Of a stretch of DNA of 64,000 nt, positions 58,401 to 64,000 are shown in pieces. The stretch is from Anaerosporomusa subterranea. Lineage in GTDB: Bacteria > Bacillota > Negativicutes > Sporomusales > Acetonemataceae. The position numbers and the translations under genes are program-made. The DNA is taken from contig NZ_LSGP01000017.1 of assembly GCF_001611555.1 (NCBI RefSeq), positions 868,001-932,000 on the forward strand. Reading direction: 5' to 3'. A model generated the notes under the pieces. It was not told the origin of the DNA. It made no database searches and worked only from the letters and a program-made list of their open reading frames with translations. The stretch's first letter is position 1, and each line of letters begins with the position of its first letter.

Positions 58401-58567
58401 TATACCCCATCTGCGTTGTTAGACCCAAACAGCCCTTGCTAGCGTACCCGTATCGTACGCGTCGCGGCGGGCTGTTTGGGTCTGCCTAGTGATGCTACCA
58501 AACTAAGATGCATCATATATATTCTAGTCTCATAGGTAACAACATCTGGGGCATCTGAACGCCCTAG
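58389..58567 (+). repeat. Repeat A5, overlapping the larA stop codon and carrying an insertion
   Basis: Outer stem CTAGGGCGTT/AACGCCCTAG, second stem ACCCCA/TGGGGC, inner stem AGACCCAAACAGCCC/GGGCTGTTTGGGTCT perfect, same tip. About 53 extra bases sit between the conserved TGCCTAG junction and the ATCTGG of the right arm. Confidence 0.85.
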
Positions 58568-58642
58568 GGATCGGTTATGTGATATAGTGCTCATTGAGAA
58601 TTATTTCCACAAAAAAAGTTGCTAAAACATGATTTAGAGGGA

Positions 58643-58671
58643 TTGACATAAGAATAAAGATTGTATATACT
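58643..58671 (+). promoter_or_regulatory. Promoter of tRNA-Arg
   Basis: TTGACA, 17-base spacer, TATACT. Confidence 0.75.
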
Positions 58672-58691
58672 ATACAAGTACCGCACGACAT

Positions 58692-58768
58692 GACTCCGTA
58701 GCTCAGCTGGATAGAGCGTTTGACTACGAATCAAAAGGTCGCAGGTTCGAATCCTGCCGGGGTCGCCA
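58692..58768 (+). tRNA. tRNA-Arg (ACG)
   Basis: 77 bases with encoded CCA. Acceptor GACTCCG/CGGGGTC, D arm with GCTCAGCTGG, anticodon ACG, T arm GGTTCGAATCC. Confidence 0.95.
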
Positions 58769-58832
58769 TTTGTAGTTGCCGGCGTCAGGCTAACCTGACG
58801 CCGTTACTATCACAAATTGTTAGTTTGGTACC

Positions 58833-58861
58833 TTGACATAACATTACCTACATGTTAAAAT
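58833..58861 (+). promoter_or_regulatory. Promoter of the tRNA-His/Gln/Lys group
   Basis: TTGACA, 17-base spacer, TAAAAT. Confidence 0.65.
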
Positions 58862-58892
58862 GTATAGCATCGTTGGTTTTGTTAAATAATAT

Positions 58893-58969
58893 GGTGGCTG
58901 TGGTGAAGTGGTTAACACGCCGGATTGTGGCTCCGGTATTCGAGGGTTCGAGACCCTCCAGTCACCCCA
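58893..58969 (+). tRNA. tRNA-His (GTG)
   Basis: Extra 5' G (58893) opposite discriminator C as required for tRNA-His; acceptor GTGGCTG/CAGTCAC; anticodon GTG; CCA encoded. Confidence 0.95.
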
Positions 58970-58990
58970 ACTTTATGATTAATTCTATAT

Positions 58991-59066
58991 AGGGGCGTAG
59001 CCAAGTCGGTAAGGCACGGGACTTTGACTCCCGCATGCGTTGGTTCGAGTCCAGCCGCCCCTGCCA
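58991..59066 (+). tRNA. tRNA-Gln (TTG)
   Basis: Acceptor AGGGGCG/CGCCCCT, anticodon TTG, T arm GGTTCGAGTCC, CCA encoded. Confidence 0.94.
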
Positions 59067-59070
59067 TTTT

Positions 59071-59146
59071 GACCCACTAGCTCAGTTGGTAGAGCACCTG
59101 ACTTTTAATCAGGGTGTCGTTGGTTCGAGTCCAACGTGGGTCACCA
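59071..59146 (+). tRNA. tRNA-Lys (TTT)
   Basis: Acceptor GACCCAC/GTGGGTC, D arm GCTCAGTTGG, anticodon TTT, CCA encoded. Confidence 0.95.
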
Positions 59147-59152
59147 GTGCAG

Positions 59153-59189
59153 AAAAAGCCTTTCAAACTTTGTTTGAAAGGCTTTTTTG
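59153..59189 (+). terminator. Terminator of the tRNA group
   Basis: AAAAAGCCTTTCAAA, CTTTG, TTTGAAAGGCTTTTTT. Confidence 0.9.
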
Positions 59190-59223
59190 CGACTATTGTA
59201 ACTGTCACCTTGCGGTGCAAGGA

Positions 59224-59302
59224 GCGGAGCACTAGCGCGGCTAAGGACATACGTATTGTGTCGCTAGTGTATCGTTAGTGCCGCTTGTGTTCAGCATACT
59301 AT
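59224..59302. repeat. Repeat C7
   Basis: GCGGAGCACTAGCGCGGC at the left, GCCGCTTGTGTTCAGC at the right, with TGTCGCTAGTGTATCG in the middle. Confidence 0.75.
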
Positions 59303-59422
59303 CGATATGTCTCGGTTATCTAGGTTCTTCATAACTAGAAAGCAGTTGACTCAAGTACTGGTAATATGCTACCATATAAATTGTTAAAAATTATGACGGA
59401 CATTTGACAATTTTATATATCG

Positions 59423-59582
59423 AGATAGGTGCCCCCTTATGGGGCTTAATAGGGAAGACCGGTGTAATGCCGGCGCGGTCCCGCCACTGTAATGAGGAGT
59501 AAACCCACATAATGCCACTGGGACGAACGTCTTGGGAAGGTTTGGGTGAGCGATGATTCAGAGCCAGGAGAACTGCCTATCT
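59423..59582 (+). ncRNA. Cobalamin riboswitch upstream of the cobO remnant
   Basis: GATAGGTGCCCCC, TTAATAGGGAA, GCGGTCCCGCCACTGTAA, ATGCCACTGG, GGGAAGG and GAGCCAGGAGAACTGCCTATC (written in parts: GAGCCAGGAGA and ACTGCCTATC). The aptamer is complete. It would control the gene beginning at 59956. Confidence 0.93.
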
Positions 59583-59606
59583 AACAGTCACCGTTGTACT
59601 GTGGCT

Positions 59607-59653
59607 ACCCTAAAACTGTAAGTATTAGGGTTGATACGGTACTCACCCACGCG
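59607..59653. repeat. Deletion derivative of repeat D after riboswitch 1
   Basis: ACCCTAA and TTAGGGT form a hairpin and the segment ends TAGGGTTGATACGGTACT, matching the right end of repeat D. Confidence 0.5.
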
Positions 59654-59695
59654 CGATGGGGAGGGGATTATTAGAGTGATCTATTTATCTATCCT

Positions 59696-59721
59696 TCCCG
59701 GCATGTATTGCCGGGATTTTT
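59696..59721 (+). terminator. Riboswitch 1 terminator
   Basis: CCCGGC, ATGTATT, GCCGGG, ATTTTTA. A nearly identical block follows riboswitch 2. Confidence 0.75.
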
Positions 59722-59742
59722 AGTTAGACAGGTTTCTTTCAT

Positions 59743-59785
59743 AAAAATAGCCCTTCCTGTATAGCACAGGGAGGGCTATTTATTT
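59743..59785 (+). terminator. Second terminator hairpin
   Basis: AATAGCCCTTCCTGT and ACAGGGAGGGCTATT, then TATTT. Confidence 0.75.
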
Positions 59786-59955
59786 GTCAAACAGTTTCTC
59801 GCTATTTTGGCTGGCGGGGAAATTAGCTATAACTAAATCCTTTTTGTCGTTGCGGCAGGTAAGCGCAACATGTCTCCAATGGAGACATTCCTTTTTCCAA
59901 TACCATTTTTATAATAGATAAGACTTATACGATAGCAGGAGAAGAGGGTGATCAT

Positions 59956-60138
59956 TTGTCAGACAAACAGGGGTTAATCATTGTTCATACAGGCAACGGC
60001 CCTGAACTGCATTTGGTCCTCACTGGGCGCGATGCAAGTCCATTGCTTATCGAAAAGGCCGACCTTGTTACAGAAATGAAAGAAGTCAAACATCCCTATC
60101 AAAAAGGAATTACAGCTCAAAAAGGGATCGAGTTTTAA
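59956..60138 (+). pseudogene. cobO: Internally deleted cob(I)yrinic acid a,c-diamide adenosyltransferase
   Basis: A 60-codon in-frame relic. Residues 1-15 ([15 protein letters not shown]) are the start of CobO/BtuR just before the P-loop, and residues 16-60 ([15 protein letters not shown] to [17 protein letters not shown]) are its exact C-terminus. About 115 residues in between, including the Walker A GKGKTT and the active site, are missing. The family is normally about 175 residues. The reading frame and ribosome site (GAGAAGAGGGTG) remain, but the product cannot bind ATP by the usual loop. It sits between two cobalamin riboswitches. Confidence 0.85.
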
Positions 60139-60145
60139 GTAAAAC

Positions 60146-60190
60146 TCCGCGTACTCTGTGGCTAACGTTTCTCGTTGTCTGCGGTTACGT
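60146..60190. repeat. Repeat B6, partial copy
   Basis: CTCCGCGTACTCTGTGGCTA and GTCTGCGGTTACGTTTC, directly after the cobO remnant. Confidence 0.65.
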
Positions 60191-60212
60191 TTCAAGAATA
60201 ATTGCATATTGG

Positions 60213-60413
60213 GCGGAACAGGTGCCCGCAAGGGCTTAATAGGGAAGACCGGTGCAATGCCGGCACGGTCCCACCACTGTAATGGGGAGCAAACCCAAGA
60301 TAGTATCGTGTTACACAGGATTAGGGTTGACACAGTACTTAGCCACTGGGACGAAAACTCCTGGGAAGGTTTGGGCGAGCGAAGATCCAGAGCCAGGATA
60401 ACTGCCTGTTCCG
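60213..60413 (+). ncRNA. Cobalamin riboswitch of the cbi operon, with an insertion
   Basis: GGAACAGGTGCCC, TTAATAGGGAA, GCACGGTCCCACCACTGTAA, GCCACTGGGACG, GGGAAGG and AGAGCCAGGATAACTGCC. About 40 more bases than riboswitch 1, all between AAACCCA and GCCACTGG, where a variable peripheral hairpin normally lies. It should repress cbiM and following genes when cobalamin is present, if the insertion is tolerated. Confidence 0.9.
60302..60339. repeat. Miniature repeat-D derivative inside the riboswitch
   Basis: AGTATCGTGTTACACAGGAT continues to TTAGGGTTGACACAGTACT; the two ends are inverted and match repeat D ends (AGTACTGTGTCAACCCTAA read inverted). Confidence 0.6.
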
Positions 60414-60486
60414 TAACTACCTTTATACCTACGAGAGATGGGGAGGGTTTATTAGGTGATCTATCTATCATTCTAATCTTCTATCC

Positions 60487-60516
60487 TTCTCGGCATTTTT
60501 TACCGGGATTTTTATT
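60487..60516 (+). terminator. Riboswitch 2 expression-platform terminator
   Basis: CTCGG and CCGGG around CATTTTTTA, then ATTTTTATTT, 50 bases before cbiM. Confidence 0.65.
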
Positions 60517-60565
60517 TGGCCAGGCTCTTCTTATAAAATTACTACTTCAGAAGGGATGACTTTGT

Positions 60566-61306
60566 ATGAAGAAAAAGAACATCTGGATGATTGGTCTCGC
60601 ACTCACGCTTGGATTATTACCTCAACAGGCATTTGCCATGCACATAATGGAGGGATTTCTTCCGCCAAAATGGTGTATTGCTTGGGGTACCTTGACAATC
60701 CCGTTTATAGTAGCAGGGTTCTTCTCGATTCAAAAGACGGTTAATGAACATCCCAAAACAAAAATGCTGCTGGCAATGGCAGGGGCATTTGCATTTGTAT
60801 TATCCGCGCTAAAGATCCCTTCTGTTACAGGAAGCTCTTCACATCTTACTGGTGTTGGGTTTGGAACTATTTTATTCGGACCCACGGCTATGGCTGTACT
60901 GGGATTGATAGTTCTACTATTTCAAACTATCTTGCTTGCACATGGTGGATTAACAACACTTGGAGCTAATGCTTTTTCCATGGCAGTTGTTGGACCTTTA
61001 GTTAGCTTTGCTACATATAAAATTATAAAAAAGGCAAAGGGACCACAGTGGCTTGCGGTTTTCCTTGCAGCAGCCCTTGGTGACTTGCTGACTTATGTGA
61101 CTACATCTGTACAGCTTGCACTTGCCTTCCCGGCTGAAACAGGTGGTTTTGTAGCCTCCCTTATCAAGTTTATGGGGATATTTGCGATAACACAGATACC
61201 ACTAGCTATCAGTGAAGGTATTCTGACGCTGATGATGTTTAATGCGATTGCAGCATATAGCAAAGATGAACTTAAATATTTAAGAATACTGTCAAAGGAG
61301 GCTTAG
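60566..61306 (+). CDS. cbiM: Cobalt ECF transporter S component CbiM
   Basis: 246 residues. After a signal-like segment (to about 24, QAFA) the mature N-terminus is MHIMEGFLP, whose Met-His coordinates Co(II) in this family. Six to seven membrane helices follow, with [18 protein letters not shown] and [17 protein letters not shown] as core blocks. With CbiN, CbiQ and CbiO it imports cobalt for corrinoid synthesis. AGAAGGGATGACTTTGT precedes the ATG. Regulated by the upstream riboswitch. Confidence 0.95.
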   Translation: MKKKNIWMIGLALTLGLLPQQAFAMHIMEGFLPPKWCIAWGTLTIPFIVAGFFSIQKTVNEHPKTKMLLAMAGAFAFVLSALKIPSVTGSSSHLTGVGFGTILFGPTAMAVLGLIVLLFQTILLAHGGLTTLGANAFSMAVVGPLVSFATYKIIKKAKGPQWLAVFLAAALGDLLTYVTTSVQLALAFPAETGGFVASLIKFMGIFAITQIPLAISEGILTLMMFNAIAAYSKDELKYLRILSKEA

Positions 61307-61308
61307 AT

Positions 61309-61638
61309 ATGTCTGAAGATGCTTTTAAACAAGATAAGAAAAATCATGTAATGATAAAAAATCTTATCCTGAGTGCAATTGTTATTGGCCTTACTGTTAT
61401 ACCACTTTCAATGCTAAGAGATGCTGAATTTGGTGGCTCTGATGATAAAGCCGAAGCTGCCATAACAGAAATCAATTCAAACTATACGGCCTGGTTCTCA
61501 CCAATCTGGGAGCCGCCCAGCGCGGAAGTAGAAAGCTTGCTTTTCTCACTTCAGGCAGCTGTCGGATCAGGTATAATTTTCTATGGATTAGGATATATGC
61601 GAGGAAGGAAGAAGCAAGAAGACGCGACTAAGGAATGA
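61309..61638 (+). CDS. cbiN: Cobalt transporter component CbiN
   Basis: 109 residues with two membrane helices (about 19-38 and 82-102) around an extracytoplasmic loop containing FGGSDDKAEAAITEI, NYTAWFSPIWEPPSAEVESL and LLFSLQAAVGSG, all typical of CbiN. It helps load CbiM. AAGGAGG lies in the end of cbiM; the stop overlaps the cbiQ start. Confidence 0.93.
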   Translation: MSEDAFKQDKKNHVMIKNLILSAIVIGLTVIPLSMLRDAEFGGSDDKAEAAITEINSNYTAWFSPIWEPPSAEVESLLFSLQAAVGSGIIFYGLGYMRGRKKQEDATKE

Positions 61639-62417
61639 TGAATATAGACAAATATGCGTATATGTCAAAACTAAAACATACTGATCCTTTGCAGAAACTG
61701 ATCTTTTCCGTTCTTACCCTTTGCGTATGCCTCTGGGCAGATTCTATTCAAGTATCTGCTTTGGTGCTGCTAATAATGGGATGGTGTACTGTCTATAAAG
61801 GCGGTACTCCATTGGTTTTATTTTTAAAGATGATGATGGCGCCAACTTCTTTTTTGGTCATAGGGGTATTGCCGATAGCTGTAAATCTTTCTTTGAATAA
61901 GGAAATTTTTCTTTTTTCTATTTCTATCTTTGGAGCGTATGCAGGCGTAACCCAGTCAAGCATTCAAACAGCAGCGCATCTGGTTGCTAAGGCTTTGGGA
62001 GCGGTAGCATGCCTGTATTATTTGTCGCTTAATACACCGATGGTGGATTTATTGGCTGTACTCCACAGACTGAAAATACCAACACTTTTTATTGAGTTAA
62101 TGGGACTTATTTATCGGTTCATCTTTATACTTTTTGAGACTGCTGAAACGATGTTTACAGCTCAAAGCTCACGCTTGGGGTACACGAGTCTTGCTTCGTC
62201 ATACCGCGCCCTTGCTGCACTTGCGACAACTCTTTTTATCAGTGCCTTCAAAAGATCTGACGAACTATACACAGCTCTTGAGGCTAGAGGGTATGACGGT
62301 GAACTCAATGTACTTGAAGAACCGTTTAAAGCTCATTGGACTGAGTACATTTTTCCGGGGTTGGTAAATTTGTTCCTGATTTTGATAGCTTGTTTTGAAA
62401 AGATGTACTGGGGGTAA
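61635..62417 (+). CDS. cbiQ: Cobalt ECF transporter T component CbiQ
   Basis: 260 residues with five to six membrane helices and the coupling motifs of ECF T proteins, ALEARGYDGE near 220 being the conserved A-x-x-x-R-G-x type that docks on the ATPases; a first such site lies near 175 (AQSSRLGYTS). It starts at ATG 61635 or the next codon, overlapping cbiN by four bases. Confidence 0.93.
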   Translation: MMNIDKYAYMSKLKHTDPLQKLIFSVLTLCVCLWADSIQVSALVLLIMGWCTVYKGGTPLVLFLKMMMAPTSFLVIGVLPIAVNLSLNKEIFLFSISIFGAYAGVTQSSIQTAAHLVAKALGAVACLYYLSLNTPMVDLLAVLHRLKIPTLFIELMGLIYRFIFILFETAETMFTAQSSRLGYTSLASSYRALAALATTLFISAFKRSDELYTALEARGYDGELNVLEEPFKAHWTEYIFPGLVNLFLILIACFEKMYWG

Positions 62418-62421
62418 CTTT

Positions 62422-63279
62422 ATGGCTGAAAATATATTGGAAGTGCGAGACCTCCAATACAAATATAGTGACGGAACACATGCCTTAAAGGGCTTGACAC
62501 TTGGAATAAAGCAGGGTAAGTCAACTGCTGTTTTGGGAGGCAATGGAGCAGGAAAATCAACGTTGTTCCTTTCTCTCAATGGAATATTTAAACCTACAGC
62601 CGGTGAAGTTTTATTTAACGGCATTCCTCTGGATTATTCTAGAAAAGGACTTAAAGAACTTCGGAAATCTGTGGGTATTGTTTTTCAAGACCCTGACAAA
62701 CAATTGTTTTCAGCAAGTGTATATCAGGATATTTCATTTGGGGCGATGAACATGAAATTACCTGAAGAAGAAGTTCAGAGGAGAGTAAATATTGCCATGG
62801 AGCGAACGGGGATAGTTCACCTCAAAGACAAGCCCACTCACTGTCTCAGCTTTGGGCAGAAAAAGCGTGTAGCTATTGCTGGAGTGCTAGTTATGGAGCC
62901 CGAAGTGCTTGTTCTGGATGAACCGACTGCGGGGCTAGACCCTTTAGGGGTAAGCGAAATTATGAAACTCCTTAAAGAACTACAAAAAGATCTGAAGCTA
63001 TCTGTAGTTATATCAACTCATGACATTGATATTGTTCCGCTTTATTGTGATTATACCTATGTAATCAATGAGGGTAAGATTATTCTGGAAGGCACTCCTA
63101 AAGAAGTGTTTTCTCATCCTGATGAGTTAAGAAAGATACATCTTAGACTGCCGAGGATCGGGCATCTCATGGAGATATTGAAAGATAAGGATAACTTCGA
63201 ATTCACAGAGACTGCAAATACAATAGCTGAGGCGAGAAAAACATTAAATAAATTGAGAGGGAAGAATCGGCTAGTATGA
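62422..63279 (+). CDS. cbiO: Cobalt ECF transporter ATPase CbiO
   Basis: About 285 residues. ABC ATPase with Walker A LGGNGAGKST, Q loop VFQDPDKQLFS, signature LSFGQKKRVAIAG, Walker B VLVLDEPTAGLD and the switch His in STHDID. An ATG at 62395 is in frame but overlaps cbiQ; ATG 62422 with GGGGGTAACTTT is preferred. Confidence 0.94.
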   Translation: MAENILEVRDLQYKYSDGTHALKGLTLGIKQGKSTAVLGGNGAGKSTLFLSLNGIFKPTAGEVLFNGIPLDYSRKGLKELRKSVGIVFQDPDKQLFSASVYQDISFGAMNMKLPEEEVQRRVNIAMERTGIVHLKDKPTHCLSFGQKKRVAIAGVLVMEPEVLVLDEPTAGLDPLGVSEIMKLLKELQKDLKLSVVISTHDIDIVPLYCDYTYVINEGKIILEGTPKEVFSHPDELRKIHLRLPRIGHLMEILKDKDNFEFTETANTIAEARKTLNKLRGKNRLV

Positions 63280-63298
63280 AATCGAAAAGGAGAATACG

Positions 63299-63685
63299 AT
63301 GACAGGAATTTTAATTTTAGCTCATGGTAGCAGACAAAAGGAAACAGAAAATACTTTATTGAAGATCCTTGAGCTGGTAAAGGCAGAGCTGAAGTCGGAT
63401 CTGATTCAACATGCCTTTTTACAGTTTTCCAATAATAATTTGGAAAAAGGTCTAAAAAGACTCATCGATCAGGGAGCTACGCAGATCCAGGTGATCCCTT
63501 ATTTCCTATTCGACGGTGTCCACATCTTGGAGGATATTCCAGCAGAAATCAAAGAATTTTTAAAAGCATATCCTGATGTAAAAATCGACTTTGGCCAAAC
63601 CCTGGGAGCAGATCAAAGGCTGGCTCAGATCTTAGTGGACCGGGTAAGAATTTTGAATGGTGAAGACAAATGCGTACTGGAATAA
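63299..63685 (+). CDS. cbiX: Sirohydrochlorin cobaltochelatase CbiX (short form)
   Basis: 128 residues, the length of the single-domain CbiX(S). Metal-binding His in LILAHGSRQKET and a second in FLFDGVHILEDIP; QVIPYFLFDG is a conserved block. It inserts Co(II) into sirohydrochlorin or precorrin-2 at the start of the anaerobic corrin pathway. AAAAGGAGAATACG precedes the ATG. Its end overlaps cbiD by 16 bases. Confidence 0.92.
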   Translation: MTGILILAHGSRQKETENTLLKILELVKAELKSDLIQHAFLQFSNNNLEKGLKRLIDQGATQIQVIPYFLFDGVHILEDIPAEIKEFLKAYPDVKIDFGQTLGADQRLAQILVDRVRILNGEDKCVLE

Positions 63686-64000
63686 CTACTGGTACTTGCG
63701 CCGCAGCAGCGGCAAAAGCTGCCATATTAGTTTGGAAAAACCAGTTGCCGACAATTGTTGAAGTCGTATCGCCGCAAGGCAGGGTTATCGCTGTGCCGAT
63801 CGCTGCCGCAACCGTGACAGCTGAGGGCGGCAACGCTTCGGTTCGTAAAGATGCTGGCGATGATCCAGATATTACTAATGGTGTGATGATCTGCGCCGCA
63901 ATACAGATATTGCAGCACAGTACTGAGGTCGTTTTCAAAGCCGGAGACGGTGTAGGTACAGTGACCAAGCCCGGCCTTGCTGTACCGGTAGGCGAACCGG
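63670..64000 (+). CDS. cbiD: Cobalt-precorrin-5B C1-methyltransferase CbiD, N-terminal part
   Basis: 110 codons to the window edge. RTGITTGTCAAAAAKAAI is the diagnostic N-terminus of CbiD, and AEGGNASVRKDAGDDPDITNG with VFKAGDGVGTVTKPGL follow in the right spacing. The enzyme methylates ring carbon C1 in the anaerobic pathway. ATG 63670 lies inside the end of cbiX in another frame, indicating coupled translation. Confidence 0.92.
   Translation, partial: MRTGITTGTCAAAAAKAAILVWKNQLPTIVEVVSPQGRVIAVPIAAATVTAEGGNASVRKDAGDDPDITNGVMICAAIQILQHSTEVVFKAGDGVGTVTKPGLAVPVGEP

Overview
The window reads as chromosome of a spore-forming, diderm firmicute of the class Negativicutes, most likely the Sporomusaceae. 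The evidence is the mixture of an outer-membrane porin with a C-terminal aromatic residue and a Tad secretin (outer membrane present), a Spo0E-type phosphatase and DegS-type kinase (Firmicutes regulators), strong AGGAGG Shine-Dalgarno sites, an [FeFe]-hydrogenase maturase and a large cobamide gene set. The organism assignment is inference; no rRNA is present.

Layout. 1-4015: a scarred accessory region with the C-terminal half of a tyrosine integrase abutting the headless copy of an anchored protein whose intact paralogue lies at 24876, plus small proteins, including two of three copies of a 37-residue Gly-rich/poly-Ile peptide. 4116-10716: an IclR-controlled operon with KDPG/KDG-type sugar-acid enzymes and a tripartite tricarboxylate transporter (TctB-TctA-TctC). 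10987-13336: two carbohydrate kinases on the other strand. 13738-22291: a TRAP-type binding protein, YesM/YesN-type two-component pair, a second TRAP binding protein, two TIM-barrel epimerases, an IolB-like isomerase and an M24-fold protein. 22614-30224: mixed genes (nucleotide kinase, metallophosphoesterase, FtsH-like protease pair) and many very short genes. 30758-40982: a Tad/Flp pilus locus with a DegS-type kinase inside it. 41252-46853: porin, aminotransferase, OsmC protein, a soluble chemoreceptor-like protein, GH18 hydrolase. 46901-49274: cobalamin riboswitch and a 655-residue tandem CobT fusion. 49526-55226: OmpR-type two-component system, CAP protein, a three-repeat secreted protein, small membrane proteins, DUF192. 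55785-58400: HydE and LarA. 58692-59146: four tRNAs (Arg, His, Gln, Lys). 59423-64000: two cobalamin riboswitches separated by an internally deleted cobO, then cbiM-N-Q-O-X-D, a cobalt uptake and corrin ring operon running off the end.

Intergenic space is unusually rich in dispersed palindromic repeats of at least six families. The most striking (family A, five copies) folds as a ~125-nt rod whose stems differ between copies but keep their base pairing; three copies are flanked by a duplicated host hairpin, and two copies supply the stop codon of the preceding gene. Cobamide metabolism is the clearest shared theme: three cobalamin riboswitches, the CobT fusion (possibly an ArsA-ArsB-like phenolic base-activating enzyme) and the cbi operon. 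Best candidates for something undescribed are the family A rods, the poly-Ile micropeptides, the CobT fusion, a terminator-like hairpin at the very 5' end of the chemoreceptor mRNA, and a small membrane gene interrupted exactly at an A AAA AAG slippery heptamer.
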